Source: Nostoc punctiforme NIES-2108 (lineage in GTDB: Bacteria > Cyanobacteriota > Cyanobacteriia > Cyanobacteriales > Nostocaceae). Taken from it: 64,000 nt of DNA. The stretch covers positions 73,917 to 137,916 of the forward strand of contig LXQE01000075.1 of assembly GCA_003326195.1 (NCBI GenBank), given 5' to 3'. This document shows, piece after piece, positions 34,096 through 44,039 of this stretch; position 1 is the stretch's first letter; every line of letters begins with the position of its first letter. Position numbers and translations under genes: made by a program. The notes under the pieces are model-generated. The model saw nothing but the letters and a program-made list of their open reading frames with translations, had not been told where the DNA came from and made no database searches.

Positions 34096-34752
34096 ATGCG
34101 CCTCCCCCTACCACAGTTTGCCACTGGCGATCGCCATCCGAACCACATTGCGGAGGTGATTGAAACTACTAGTACTGAATTTTTAGCTCAGTGTTTAGAG
34201 CCGGAAGATTTAAGCTTTCCCTCAATGCCACCCTTTGGTAGTTGGGTCTGTTCTGTAGATGAAGAATCTGGCAATCAAATTTATGCTGTAGTGTATTATG
34301 CCACAACTATGCCGATAGATTCCGTACACAGAGCGAGAGCGTTAGGGTTGTCCTTGCAAGACTTACGGGAGGAACAACCCCAAATATTTGCTATGCTCCG
34401 CACAGAATTCCGGGCTGCGATTGTGGGATTTGAACTATCTTCCCAAAATCAAAGTTATAACCAAAGAGTATATCAGTATCTTCCACCCCGTCCCCCGCAA
34501 ATTCATCAAGCTGTTTATCGATGTGAACCAGAAGCTATCATTAAATTTACTGAAGAACTAGATTTTTTACGGACACTGCTGTGTATCAATGGTGCGCCAA
34601 TAGAGTCTTTAACCGCAGCTGCCATTCGAGATGTATACCAGTTACGCAAAGCTGACCGACAATGGCTCATTAAAGCTGGACGTAGCTTAAGTGTGCTACT
34701 TAAAGATGACTACGATCGCTTACGTTTCATTTTGAGTCAAATCCACCCGTAG
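34096..34752 (+). CDS. HAS-barrel-type conserved protein
   Basis: A 218-residue cyanobacterial protein. The N-terminal half (RLPLPQFATGDRHPNHIAEV, then FLAQCLEPEDLSFPSMPPFG and SWVCSVDEESGNQIYAVVYY) looks like the beta-barrel seen in HerA/ATP-synthase-type proteins. The second half is helical (FTEELDFLRTLLC, RKADRQWLIKAGRSL). The frame is open from 34012, but those 28 residues come from dispersed repeats, so I place the start at 34096. Function unknown. Confidence 0.7.
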   Translation: MRLPLPQFATGDRHPNHIAEVIETTSTEFLAQCLEPEDLSFPSMPPFGSWVCSVDEESGNQIYAVVYYATTMPIDSVHRARALGLSLQDLREEQPQIFAMLRTEFRAAIVGFELSSQNQSYNQRVYQYLPPRPPQIHQAVYRCEPEAIIKFTEELDFLRTLLCINGAPIESLTAAAIRDVYQLRKADRQWLIKAGRSLSVLLKDDYDRLRFILSQIHP

Positions 34753-34900
34753 GTAGTTAATTCTTAAATAATTGCCTAGTTAGTGTAAATTAAGAAGATT
34801 TTTGATTTTTCGTCAGGTGGCTTCTCTATTTATTCATATTGATCGGGCGATCGCCCCCAAGGTAATCGCTGTTTTTCCATAGCCCCTTCAATTCCTATAT

Positions 34901-37039
34901 ATGGAACTAATATCACAAGTTCTTGTTCTGGAACCAACTTCCCAAGTTCTTGGCAAAGAACCAATTGTTCCCTTTGCTATTTTGCTGGTGGTCATCTTAG
35001 TTATACCCATCATGTTTGAGCGGCTAAGATTACCAGGATTAGTGGGTTTGGTTTTCTCAGGGCTAGTACTTGGGCCCTCAGGTTGGAATCTTTTTCAGTC
35101 TGACTCACCGATGATTAACCTACTATCAGACATTGGGTTAATTTATTTGCTGTTTGTCGCTGGGCTAGAAATTGATTTAGAACAGTTTCGCCGGAAAAAA
35201 AGTCGTGCCTTTGGGTTTGCTAGCTTGACTTTCAGTCTACCCCTATTCATGGGAACTTTAGTAGGGCTGATTTTAGGCTATAGCTGGAATACTTCAATCT
35301 TAATTGGCTCTTTATTAGCTTCCTATACCCTTTTGGCATACCCCATAATTAGCCGTTTGGGAGTGGTAAATAACGAAGCTGTTACTGTCACCATTGGAGC
35401 TACGATTTTTACAAACATTGGTGCAGTACTGATATTAGCCATTTGTGTAGCGGTCTCTAATGCTGGAGCCTTCAGCTTTGCAAAACTACTCACCTTGTCG
35501 GGTTGGTTAATTATTTACTCTGTGGCCGTTGTGACAGGCTTTGATTGGGCAGGCAAAGAATTTTTCAAACGGTCTGGAGACGATGAAGGAAACAAGTTTT
35601 TGTTTGTGTTGCTTTCTGTGTTTCTGGCAGCTGTGGGCGCTCAATTGATTGGGGTAGAAAAAATTGTTGGTGCTTTTTTAGCGGGTTTGGCGGTGAATGA
35701 AGCTGTGGGTGAAGGCCCAGTCAAAGAAAAGGTGGTCTTTATTGGCAGTGTGCTGTTCATTCCCATTTTCTTTGTTGACCTTGGCTTACTGATCGATTTA
35801 CCCGCCTTTGTGAATAATCTGAACACACTTAAGTTAACGCTGTTGCTCGTAGTTGGTTTGATTATCAGTAAATTGATCGCAGCTTTGTTGACAAAACTGG
35901 TTTACCGCTATAAATGGCAAGAAATGCTAACGATGTGGTCGCTGTCACTTCCCCAGGTTGGTACAACGTTAGCAGCAACGTTAGTGGGATATCGGGCTGG
36001 GTTGCTGCCAGTAGAAGTATTACACAGTGTGATTGTCTTAATGCTCGTCACATCAACCTTGGGGCCGTTGACGACCAGTCGAATAGCTGTTGGTTTGAAT
36101 TCCCCACCAGATAAAGATCCAGCACCACCTCTAGCTGAGGAGAACACATCAGAAACAGACAGTGCTTTTACTATAGTCGTACCTATATATAATCCTCAGA
36201 CCCAGCAGTATTTGATTGAAATGGCGGCATTATTAGCACGTCAGTCTCATGGCAAAATTATACCCCTGGCGATCGCTACTGCTGCTGCTCACATGGATGC
36301 ACCCCAGTTAGAAGCATCTCTACAACGGAGTGAGTGGTTATTGAATAAAGCCACGACACAAAGTCGAGCCTTGGGCGTAGCCGCAGAACCAATGCTGCGA
36401 ATTGATGATGCCTTTGCTCAAGGAATTAGCAGAGCAGCCCGCGAACAAAAGGCTAATTTAATTGTTATGGGTTGGGGTAAACGGACTGGGTTGCGAGCGC
36501 GTTTATTTGGGAATGTGATTGATGGTGTGCTTTGGGCATCCCATTGTCCAGTAGCGGTGACACGTTTAGTAGAATCACCGAAAAAAATTCAGCGGATCTT
36601 AGTACCAATAGAAAATTTAACAGCACCAACATTACAACCTGTACAATTTGCCCAGATGCTAGCAGAGGCAAATCAGAGCCACATTACTGTGCTGAATGTG
36701 TGCGATCGCCGCACTAGTTCTAGTAAAATTGCTTGGAGGCGATCACATCTATCACTACTGGTATCAAAATTGGCTTTAGCCAATGCCCCAGAAATTCAAA
36801 TCATTGCTCACGAAAATGTTGCCCAAGCAATTTTGCAGGCAGCAAGATTATATGACTTAGTAGTTTTACCTTTTATACGTAATCGCACCAGTCCTGGCGG
36901 ATTAGCCATTAGCGATGTCACAACCCAGCTAGCCAGACAACTCACCTGCTCAATTATCATGCTTGGAGAACCGCAACGCACTCAAACCACAAATTTAATT
37001 ATATCTACCACGGTTAGCAGCATTACATCTGCTGTATGA
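34901..37039 (+). CDS. CPA2-type cation/proton antiporter with universal-stress tail
   Basis: A 712-residue transporter. Residues about 20-395 form the Na+/H+ exchanger membrane domain (twelve or so helices; LRLPGLVGLVFSGLVLGPSG, LIYLLFVAGLEIDLEQF, VEKIVGAFLAGLAVNEAVG). Residues about 425-700 form a tandem USP-like cytoplasmic domain (FTIVVPIYNPQTQQYLIEMA, RAAREQKANLIVMGWGKRTG, LFGNVIDGVLWASHCPVAVT). It moves Na+ or K+ against H+; the ion is not decidable from sequence. No partner gene is adjacent. Confidence 0.85.
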   Translation: MELISQVLVLEPTSQVLGKEPIVPFAILLVVILVIPIMFERLRLPGLVGLVFSGLVLGPSGWNLFQSDSPMINLLSDIGLIYLLFVAGLEIDLEQFRRKKSRAFGFASLTFSLPLFMGTLVGLILGYSWNTSILIGSLLASYTLLAYPIISRLGVVNNEAVTVTIGATIFTNIGAVLILAICVAVSNAGAFSFAKLLTLSGWLIIYSVAVVTGFDWAGKEFFKRSGDDEGNKFLFVLLSVFLAAVGAQLIGVEKIVGAFLAGLAVNEAVGEGPVKEKVVFIGSVLFIPIFFVDLGLLIDLPAFVNNLNTLKLTLLLVVGLIISKLIAALLTKLVYRYKWQEMLTMWSLSLPQVGTTLAATLVGYRAGLLPVEVLHSVIVLMLVTSTLGPLTTSRIAVGLNSPPDKDPAPPLAEENTSETDSAFTIVVPIYNPQTQQYLIEMAALLARQSHGKIIPLAIATAAAHMDAPQLEASLQRSEWLLNKATTQSRALGVAAEPMLRIDDAFAQGISRAAREQKANLIVMGWGKRTGLRARLFGNVIDGVLWASHCPVAVTRLVESPKKIQRILVPIENLTAPTLQPVQFAQMLAEANQSHITVLNVCDRRTSSSKIAWRRSHLSLLVSKLALANAPEIQIIAHENVAQAILQAARLYDLVVLPFIRNRTSPGGLAISDVTTQLARQLTCSIIMLGEPQRTQTTNLIISTTVSSITSAV

Positions 37040-37507
37040 TGTAAGGCAGAATACAGTTCAAGTAAGTGGACTTGGGCTGCGTTAGCGTAGTCCGCCGGAG
37101 GCATCAAATTTCCAAAAATATTGGCAATAAATGAATCGGCTGTAGGGATTTACATCTGTATTATTTGCATATATTTGTAGCGCGAGTGTCAACCCGATCT
37201 CGACTAATTTTTGGTATCCAATTAAAAACTTAATAACCGTAAAAATACTTTATATTTTTGAAGATTTGATAAAGATCGGCTGAATAACAAGCAACTTTTA
37301 AACAATTTTTGTTATTTTGCTAATTGAATTCTTAAGAAAACAGGTAAAAATATAACAGAACTACAACTGTGAAAAAATAGGTCAGTTCAACAACAATTTT
37401 TGATTGAGCCTTATTCTTTTTTTTGTTTTGTATTTTTGTACCCAAGGTGGGTAATCTAAAAGTAAGTGCAATAGCTACTGAAAATATTTGTAAGTAACTG
37501 GGAAACT

Positions 37508-38458
37508 ATGAGAATTTTGGTGACGGGCGGTGCTGGGTTTATTGGTTCCCATCTCATCGACCGACTAATGGCTGCTGGGCATGAAATAATATGCTTGGAT
37601 AATTTTTACACTGGTCATAAACGCAACATTTTGAAATGGTTAGGCCATCCGTACTTTGAATTGATCCGTCACGATATTACCGAACCAATTCGGTTAGAAG
37701 TCGATCAAATTTATCATTTAGCTTGTCCTGCTTCACCAGTACATTACCAGTACAACCCAGTTAAAACTGTTAAAACTAACGTGATGGGAACCCTAAATAT
37801 GTTGGGGCTAGCTAAACGTGTGAAAGCAAGGTTTTTCTTAGCTTCCACTAGTGAAGTATACGGAGATCCAGAAGTTCATCCCCAAACTGAAGAGTATAGA
37901 GGTAGCGTCAATCCCATTGGAATACGTTCATGCTATGACGAAGGTAAAAGAATTGCTGAGACTCTAGCATTTGATTACTACAGGCAAAATAAAGTTGATA
38001 TTCGAGTTGTGCGGATATTCAACACCTACGGGCCGAGAATGTTAGAAAATGATGGTCGGGTGGTGAGTAACTTTATAGTTCAAGCCTTGCAGGGTAATCC
38101 TTTAACCGTGTACGGCGATGGTTCACAAACTCGTAGTTTCTGCTACGTTTCCGATTTGGTAGAAGGATTCATCCGCCTAATGAATAGCGACTACATTGGC
38201 CCAATGAACCTGGGCAATCCTGGTGAATACACAATTTTACAATTGGCACAAACTGTGCAAAATATGATCAATCCAGATGCGCAGATTAAGTTCGAGGCAC
38301 TACCTTCTGACGATCCCCGACGTCGCCAGCCTGATATCACAAAGGCAAAAACTTGGTTAAATTGGGAACCTACCATTCCTCTGCAAGAAGGTTTAAAACT
38401 AACAATAGAAGATTTTCGTGATCGCGTTCAAAGCGATGTCAATAATTCAACCACCTGA
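37508..38458 (+). CDS. UDP-glucuronate decarboxylase (UDP-xylose synthase) of the SDR family
   Basis: Converts UDP-glucuronate to UDP-xylose. It is an extended SDR of 316 residues: NAD site [10 protein letters not shown] at the start, catalytic SCYDEGKR (Tyr-x3-Lys) near 145, and FNTYGPRM, which follows in this family. It lies 149 bp upstream of the UDP-glucose dehydrogenase, which makes its substrate, so the two give UDP-glucose to UDP-glucuronate to UDP-xylose for surface polysaccharide. Close relatives make other UDP sugars, so substrate is moderately sure. Confidence 0.85.
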   Translation: MRILVTGGAGFIGSHLIDRLMAAGHEIICLDNFYTGHKRNILKWLGHPYFELIRHDITEPIRLEVDQIYHLACPASPVHYQYNPVKTVKTNVMGTLNMLGLAKRVKARFFLASTSEVYGDPEVHPQTEEYRGSVNPIGIRSCYDEGKRIAETLAFDYYRQNKVDIRVVRIFNTYGPRMLENDGRVVSNFIVQALQGNPLTVYGDGSQTRSFCYVSDLVEGFIRLMNSDYIGPMNLGNPGEYTILQLAQTVQNMINPDAQIKFEALPSDDPRRRQPDITKAKTWLNWEPTIPLQEGLKLTIEDFRDRVQSDVNNSTT

Positions 38459-38607
38459 GTTACGTCTAGCGTCGCTCTAAATTTTCATACAGGCTAATCC
38501 CATCAGTAGCTAGTATATTTAGTTGCTGAGTTTTCCGAAATGTGTAAGTGTAAAATTGAGAACTTCTTTTTGAAGATTAAGCCCAAATATAGTGAGGAGT
38601 TAAATAA

Positions 38608-39999
38608 ATGCGTGTTTGCGTGATTGGTACTGGTTACGTTGGTTTAGTTACAGGCGCTTGCTTGGCTCATATTGGGCATGATGTAATTTGCGTAGACAAC
38701 AACGAAGAAAAAGTTAAGTTAATGAAGTCTGGGCAGTCTCCAATTTTTGAGCCGGGACTCTCAGAAATTATGCAGTCTGCTATTCAAACAGAGAAGATTC
38801 ATTTTACTAGCGATCTTGCGGCTGGAGTTTCCCACGGAGAAATCCTGTTTATTGCTGTGGGAACACCACCTTTACCCACTGGTGAAAGTGATACTCGTTA
38901 CGTCGAAGCTGTAGCCCGTGGGATTGGCGAAAATCTCAACGGTGGTTATAAAGTCATAGTGAATAAATCTACAGTACCCATTGGCTCAGGTGACTGGGTG
39001 CGGATGCTTGTTCTAGATGGTGTTGCAGAGCGTCAGAAAACACTCATACCCGCAGGTGGAGTGCCGAGTGATGAGAAATTACCTGAATTTGTAGCCGAGT
39101 TTGATGTAGTCAGCAATCCAGAGTTTTTGCGCGAAGGTTCGGCAGTTCACGACACCTTTAACCCCGATCGCATTGTATTAGGAGGCAATAGCCAAAGAGC
39201 AGTAGCCTTAATGCAACAGCTGTATGCCCCAATTGTAGAACGCAAGTACGCTGACGATCAATCTTTACCCCCTGTGCCAATTTTGGCAACAGACTTGAGT
39301 TCCGCGGAGATGATTAAATACGCCGCTAATGCCTTTTTAGCCACTAAGATTAGTTTTATTAACGAAGTTGCTAATATTTGCGATCGCGTCGGTGCTGATG
39401 TCACCCAAGTAGCTAAAGGTATCGGTCTAGATTCCCGCATTGGTAACAAGTTTTTACAAGCTGGTATTGGTTGGGGTGGTTCTTGTTTTCCCAAAGATGT
39501 CTCCGCTCTGATTCACACTGCTGATGACTATGGTTATGAAGCCCAGCTAATGAAAGCTGCTGTCAGTGTCAACGAACGCCAACGCTTGATTGCTCTGGAG
39601 AAACTCCAACAAGTTCTGAAAATTCTCAAAGGCAAAACAGTCGGACTACTCGGACTGACTTTTAAGCCCGATACCGACGATTTGCGCGATGCTCCAGCCC
39701 TAATTTTAATTGAGCAGCTAAACCGACTAGGAGCCAAAGTCAAAGCCTACGACCCCATTATTTCCCAAACAGGTATGCGTCATGGTCTTTCTGGGGTGTT
39801 AGTAGAAACCGATGCCGAAAGACTAGCTGATGGCTGCGATGCTTTAGTACTCGTCACCGAATGGCAGCAGTTCAGCACTCTGGACTATGTGAAGATGGCG
39901 AAACTAATGGCTCACCCCGTTATCATCGATGGTCGTAACTTCCTTGACCCCGAAACACTGATACGTGCAGGATTCCAATATGTAGGTGTGGGAAGATAA
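38608..39999 (+). CDS. UDP-glucose 6-dehydrogenase
   Basis: Oxidises UDP-glucose twice with NAD+ to UDP-glucuronate. NAD site: RVCVIGTGYVGLVTGACLA. The catalytic Cys lies in GWGGSCFPKDVSAL (about 297), with the K in EMIKYAANAFLATKISFINE. The C-terminal UDP-binding domain has GLTFKPDTDDLRDAPAL. Length 463 is standard. The gene precedes a strong terminator (40093) and pairs with the decarboxylase upstream. GTGAGGAG lies before the ATG. Confidence 0.93.
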   Translation: MRVCVIGTGYVGLVTGACLAHIGHDVICVDNNEEKVKLMKSGQSPIFEPGLSEIMQSAIQTEKIHFTSDLAAGVSHGEILFIAVGTPPLPTGESDTRYVEAVARGIGENLNGGYKVIVNKSTVPIGSGDWVRMLVLDGVAERQKTLIPAGGVPSDEKLPEFVAEFDVVSNPEFLREGSAVHDTFNPDRIVLGGNSQRAVALMQQLYAPIVERKYADDQSLPPVPILATDLSSAEMIKYAANAFLATKISFINEVANICDRVGADVTQVAKGIGLDSRIGNKFLQAGIGWGGSCFPKDVSALIHTADDYGYEAQLMKAAVSVNERQRLIALEKLQQVLKILKGKTVGLLGLTFKPDTDDLRDAPALILIEQLNRLGAKVKAYDPIISQTGMRHGLSGVLVETDAERLADGCDALVLVTEWQQFSTLDYVKMAKLMAHPVIIDGRNFLDPETLIRAGFQYVGVGR

Positions 40000-40092
40000 A
40001 AAGTGATGAACAATCAATAATGGATAAGAATTGCTTGCAATTTATAATCCATAATTCCTAACTCCAACTCTTTTAAAAACTGAAAGATTTAC

Positions 40093-40130
40093 AATACCGC
40101 CTAGATAGTTCTAGGCGGTATTTAATTTTG
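40093..40130 (+). terminator. Strong terminator after UDP-glucose dehydrogenase
   Basis: AATACCGCCTAGA (40093-40105) pairs exactly with 40110-40122, 4-base loop, followed by TAATTTTGTTTT. A further stem (TGTCCCT with AGGGACA) near 40228-40254 may serve the converging gene. No gene is seen in 40000-40340. Confidence 0.7.
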
Positions 40131-40340
40131 TTTTAGCGCTTCGCACAAAAATGCTAAAAAAACCTGAATTCGACTGCTTATTCATAATAGTGTCCGTCTG
40201 ATTAGCTGAATCTTGACTACGTAAAATTGTCCCTCGCCGACTCGGAAAGGGACAGACTTGGACTTTAGTTCAAGGTAAGAGAGGTTAGACGAACTTACAT
40301 TAAAAAATTTTACTTGCCTTATTTGCGTGAAACTATCATA

Positions 40341-41135
40341 TTAAGCGCTATGCGGAATACGTTCAATTTCAGCATATCCACTGAAAATAATTTTTTGACC
40401 TTCAGTTTCTAATCGGTTGAGGCGCATTTTCACTCCATCAAGGTCAAAACGATCCAAATCGACCATATTATCTAAAATTTCTACCAGTGCTACGCTCAAG
40501 GTTTGCGAGATTTCCCGTTGTGCTTCTGGCACTTGGTCAAGTTGAATTTTCGGATCTTTGAAGGAAACTCGCCGCCGCCTTTCAATACCTATAGTTAAAA
40601 TCATGCTTAGGGGTACGAGTTCGCCATTGTTTAAATCTGCTTTTGCTACAAGCTGTAAGCGATTTTCTGGCAATAGCTGTATCTGAACATCCGTAAAGGA
40701 AACTGGTTCACCGCCAGATAATTCTGTCAGTGATGGCACGGTAAGATTAAGCAAGCGCTTTTTCACCAGTTCCGCATTAAAGGCTTGGTTTATACCTGCT
40801 TCTGATAATATGACTTGAGCGATCGCTTGAGTGGGTTGCTTAAGACTAAGTTTGCCCTTTAAAACTGAGCCGAAGTCAATAGCCACCGCATCAGTTTCAA
40901 ACGACATTTCCTCAACCGCGAAATCTTTCCGAATCACCAAGCCACGACCGCTCATTTTGAAGCTATCAATGCTGCCTTGCAAGAGCTTGCTGGAGGGGTA
41001 GCAGCGCACAAAGACTTCTACTGACTCGCTTTGGGTAAACAGGTGGCGAATCGTTTGGCTGGCGACCGTGTTGAGCATCCGCTCTCCCCAATCTGTGCCT
41101 TTAGGATCTTGTAAACCAGTAAGTCCGCCGAACAT
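40341..41135 (-). CDS. DUF2993 domain protein
   Basis: A 264-residue protein of the DUF2993 (LmeA-like) family, common in cyanobacteria and actinobacteria. Characteristic parts: LNTVASQTIRHLFTQSESVE, SFKMSGRGLVIRKDFAVEEM, an A-I-D-F core, and the C-terminal ILDNMVDLDRFDLDGVKMRL. Related proteins act at the cell envelope on lipids; the role here is unknown. The frame extends to a TTG at 41177, but MFGGLTGL at 41135 is the better start. The upstream region up to the ATG is duplicated (41131-41244 and 41308-41420). Confidence 0.75.
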   Translation of the reverse strand: MFGGLTGLQDPKGTDWGERMLNTVASQTIRHLFTQSESVEVFVRCYPSSKLLQGSIDSFKMSGRGLVIRKDFAVEEMSFETDAVAIDFGSVLKGKLSLKQPTQAIAQVILSEAGINQAFNAELVKKRLLNLTVPSLTELSGGEPVSFTDVQIQLLPENRLQLVAKADLNNGELVPLSMILTIGIERRRRVSFKDPKIQLDQVPEAQREISQTLSVALVEILDNMVDLDRFDLDGVKMRLNRLETEGQKIIFSGYAEIERIPHSA

Positions 41136-41244
41136 GTGGTTTTGGGTCTCTAGAAGTTCTTTGTACTTTTGTAACAAATCGTGAAGAATACAGCAAGCGA
41201 TCCCGTGATTAATTGTGCTGATGGATAGGTATAGAATGACTGAT
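41131..41244 (-). repeat. Direct repeat copy 1: start and upstream region of the DUF2993 gene
   Basis: Begins AACATGTGGTTTTGGGTCTC at 41131 and runs to about 41244. It is almost identical to 41308-41420, with small changes in the middle (TCGTGAAG versus TCTAAAG). It covers the ATG and about 110 bp upstream. Confidence 0.8.
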
Positions 41245-41307
41245 GACTTATAATTAGATGTATAATTTATTACTAAAGTTTTTTATATTCGCATTAGAGA
41301 AAGTAGG

Positions 41308-41420
41308 AACATGTGGTTTTGGGTCTCTAGAAGTTCTTTGTACTTTTGTAACAAACTCTAAAGAATACAGCAAGCGATCCTTAATGAATTGTGCTGATGG
41401 ATAGGTATAGAATGACTGAT
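41308..41420 (-). repeat. Direct repeat copy 2
   Basis: Second copy, offset by 177 bp from the first. It contains a second ATG context but no DUF2993 coding sequence after it. The 63 bp between the copies are AT-rich. It may provide a second promoter for the gene. Confidence 0.8.
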
Positions 41421-41457
41421 AGTTAGAAGTTAACTGTGTCAAATATTACTGATTGTA

Positions 41458-41991
41458 TTAAGTAATCTGAATGCTAGCACTATCTTTATATTTTAGTTCC
41501 AGAAAATCTTTAGTTACTCTAACTATAGAATCTCCATTTATATAATTTGAAGTATAATTAGGCGTTAATGGTAGATTATCACCCGATTCTAGTACTAAAA
41601 TAACCCGAAAAAAGTATTCATCTATACTAGTATCAATCTGTTCAAGCTTAACATCAGTAATTTCGTTCAAAGAATATTGAAAAACTGTTTTTCCTAACGT
41701 TCCAAACCACCTGTAACGACTAAGTTTTACAATATTTGCTTCTTTATCAAGGTTACAAGTGATAAATAAGCCTGCCCCTGCTATTAACAACGCTAATATT
41801 TCACAAAATATAGCAATGATAAAGTAAATGTAACCAACTAAGCTATCATCAAGTTTAACTGCTAAATTCTTCTCTGCTGGATTTGTCAAAAAATTATTAA
41901 TTTTTAATACTATTGATTGCAATTCTTCAAATTTGATTTTTGGGTATTTAACGGGTGTAAAAGGAAATTTATCTGTATTATTCAATAGCAA
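41458..41991 (-). CDS. Second half of a frameshifted two-repeat membrane protein
   Basis: Opens with a TTG inside the 3' end of the upstream ORF and has no ribosome-binding site of its own. It is best read as the continuation of 41982-42425 after loss of one T in a TTTT run near 41989. It has two joined hydrophobic segments (about 55-80, IYFIIAIFCEILALLIAGAG) and then a beta-rich domain with CNLDKEANIVKLSRYRWFG and FRVILVLESGDNLPLTP. This domain repeats the pattern of the first half. No family is recognised. Confidence 0.6.
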   Translation of the reverse strand: MLLNNTDKFPFTPVKYPKIKFEELQSIVLKINNFLTNPAEKNLAVKLDDSLVGYIYFIIAIFCEILALLIAGAGLFITCNLDKEANIVKLSRYRWFGTLGKTVFQYSLNEITDVKLEQIDTSIDEYFFRVILVLESGDNLPLTPNYTSNYINGDSIVRVTKDFLELKYKDSASIQIT

Positions 41992-42425
41992 AATCTCATA
42001 TAATAATTAGGTTTAGTAGGTTTAGCCTGACTATCAGTTTCAATTGTAGTTTCCAATTTAGCCTCTAGTAACTCATAAACTATTATTTGACTTTTTTCTT
42101 GACCAAACCAATCATTGTTTGTTAATTTACATCCGACTGTTAGAGTATTTTGTGTTGTACTTAAATTATTATTTGAAATAGCTATATTGTTTGTAGAACG
42201 ATTACAAACAAGTTGTGTAATAGGTGCAAACATCAAAGTACTAAATAAAAAGTAAACTATAAACTGACTCAAAAGTAGTCCCATACCTAGAAATACTTTT
42301 GGTCGAATATGAAAAGTAAGTTTAGTTGATGTTTGGTCGGAAAATTTTAGAGGATTAGCTAGAATAAAATAACCTCCTGTTCCTAAATTAATTAGCAACA
42401 GAATAGCTCTTAATAAGAAATTCAT
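41982..42425 (-). CDS. First half of a frameshifted two-repeat membrane protein
   Basis: A 147-residue ORF: an N-terminal membrane segment (MNFLLRAILLLINLGTGGYF), a second segment pair (VFLGMGLLLSQFIVYFLFST), then a domain with VCNRSTNNIAI, DWFGQEKSQIIVYELLEAKL and NYYMRF. Restoring one T continues as RFLLLNNTDKFPFTP into the next frame, which matches FRVILVLESGDNLPLTP in the second half. The full protein would be about 322 residues with two homologous units. Function unknown; possibly broken in this strain. Confidence 0.6.
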   Translation of the reverse strand: MNFLLRAILLLINLGTGGYFILANPLKFSDQTSTKLTFHIRPKVFLGMGLLLSQFIVYFLFSTLMFAPITQLVCNRSTNNIAISNNNLSTTQNTLTVGCKLTNNDWFGQEKSQIIVYELLEAKLETTIETDSQAKPTKPNYYMRFCY

Positions 42426-42677
42426 TTTCTCTGTAGCTCCAAAACCGCTTTAGCAGATAGAAATATTACGCGTTTACCAATTAGATAATAAATTAAGAAA
42501 GAATAACCTCAATTAATCTTCTGTGGCTAGTGCCCATCAAATATGCCAGTATTAGCTCAGTATTGCCACCAAAATCCGAAGCAAGTCGTCTATGTCAGCA
42601 GGAACACGATTCAAAATAGCTTCTGAAAGTGTATGAGTGATTTGGTTGAAGGATGGGAGTTTTGCTCATACTTGGAT

Positions 42678-42704
42678 AATTCGTAATTCGTAATTCGTAA
42701 TTGA
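42678..42704. repeat. AATTCGT heptamer repeats
   Basis: Three to four AATTCGT units in the gap between cinA and the frameshifted gene. The rest of 42426-42778 contains no gene I can support. Confidence 0.6.
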
Positions 42705-42738
42705 GTTTTTTTAAATAACATCAGATTTTCAATAGGTT

Positions 42739-42767
42739 CGTTTGTCATACAACTTGTATGACAAACG
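42739..42767. terminator. Near-perfect palindrome after cinA
   Basis: CGTTTGTCATACAA (42739-42752) and its exact inverse (42754-42767) are one base apart, 12 bp from the cinA stop. It is probably an RNA hairpin at the cinA mRNA end, though no T-run follows on the minus strand. Confidence 0.4.
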
Positions 42768-42778
42768 TAATAGACCTC

Positions 42779-44029
42779 CTACTTCGTCAACAAATTGCGT
42801 CGCAGATTATCCAGTGCTGCATTCGCACTGACATGACGAATTAAAGCTCGACCTCGCACTGTACCAAACTGATATTCAAAACTTGCTACTTCATCCTTTG
42901 GCCCAGCTAAACCAACGTAAACTAAACCTACTGGCTTAGTATCTGTCCCTCCGGTTGGGCCAGCAATACCAGTAATACTCAATCCCCAAGTTGTTGCAAG
43001 GCGGGTTTTGACTCCAACAGCCATTTGCTCTGCAACGATCGCACTTACCGCCCCAAATTTATCTAAATCTTCCTGGTTAACCTCCAGCAGCTTAACCTTT
43101 ACCGAATTGTCATAAGAAATTACTCCACCCCAAAAGTAATCAGAACTCCCAGAAATTTCGGTCAACATTTGCCCTAAACCGCCACCAGTACAAGATTCTG
43201 CCACTGAAAGCGTTTCTTCTGATGCCCGCAATAACTCACCGACCACGGAAGCAAGAGTATCATTATTAACGCCGTAAAAATCTAGTCCGGCAATTTCTTT
43301 AAGTTGTTTCTCAATGGGCGCAATTAGTTCTTCTGCGGCTGCTTCAGAAGTGGCTTTAGCAGAAACTCGCAATCTTACTTCCCCTTTACCTGCATAAGGG
43401 GCTACTGTGGGATTTGGTAACTTCAAATAAGAAGCAACTTTTTCTGCCAAAGCAGATTCACCAATACCCCAAAACTTTAAACTTCGGCTGTAAATAATTT
43501 CTTTGCCCCAACCTTGACTTTTGAGAAAGGGGACGGCTGTTTCTTCCCACATTGGGTACATTTCACTGGGAACACCGGGAAAGGTAAAAATCGTGATTTC
43601 AGGACGGGGTTGCCAAACGATACCGGGTGCTGTTCCTGTGGGGTTGGGGAGAATTTCTGCACCTTGGGGAATCAAAGCCTGTTTGCGGTTACTTGGTGAC
43701 ATAATCCGACCTCGTTGGGCGAATTTCTGGGTTATATCTTCGATGATTTCTGGGTTTTCTACCAACGGGACTTTAAAAAAATCGGCGATGGTTTCGCAGG
43801 TGAGATCATCTGGTGTGGGGCCGAGTCCACCAGTGAAAATGAGAATTTGCGCTCTGGAAATAGCAATTTCTATAACTTGCTTCAACCGTTCTGGATTATC
43901 CCCAACTACTGTTTGATAGTAGTGGGGAATTCCGAGTTGCGCTAATTGTTGCGCCAAAAATTGAGCATTGCCGTTGAGGATATCTCCTAACAGCAGTTCA
44001 GTACCAACACAAATAATTTCTGCACTCAT
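42779..44029 (-). CDS. cinA: CinA-like competence/damage-inducible protein
   Basis: A 416-residue fusion of a MoaB/MogA-like (COG1058) domain and a C-terminal nicotinamide-nucleotide amidase-like domain. The first has EIICVGTELLLGDILNGNAQ and FTGGLGPTPDDLTCE; the second has SVAESCTGGGLGQMLTEISG and SYDNSVKVKLL, ending with TGIAGPTGGTDTKPVGLVYV. Such enzymes act in NAD salvage and pyrophosphate hydrolysis. Length and order are standard. It lies 90 bp downstream of glyA on the same strand. Confidence 0.92.
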   Translation of the reverse strand: MSAEIICVGTELLLGDILNGNAQFLAQQLAQLGIPHYYQTVVGDNPERLKQVIEIAISRAQILIFTGGLGPTPDDLTCETIADFFKVPLVENPEIIEDITQKFAQRGRIMSPSNRKQALIPQGAEILPNPTGTAPGIVWQPRPEITIFTFPGVPSEMYPMWEETAVPFLKSQGWGKEIIYSRSLKFWGIGESALAEKVASYLKLPNPTVAPYAGKGEVRLRVSAKATSEAAAEELIAPIEKQLKEIAGLDFYGVNNDTLASVVGELLRASEETLSVAESCTGGGLGQMLTEISGSSDYFWGGVISYDNSVKVKLLEVNQEDLDKFGAVSAIVAEQMAVGVKTRLATTWGLSITGIAGPTGGTDTKPVGLVYVGLAGPKDEVASFEYQFGTVRGRALIRHVSANAALDNLRRNLLTK

Positions 44030-44039
44030 TGGAAGGAAT

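Noticed and set aside
41254..41442. Minus-strand ORF of 62 codons upstream of the DUF2993 gene
   Set aside because: It lies across the duplicated upstream region and has no independent support.
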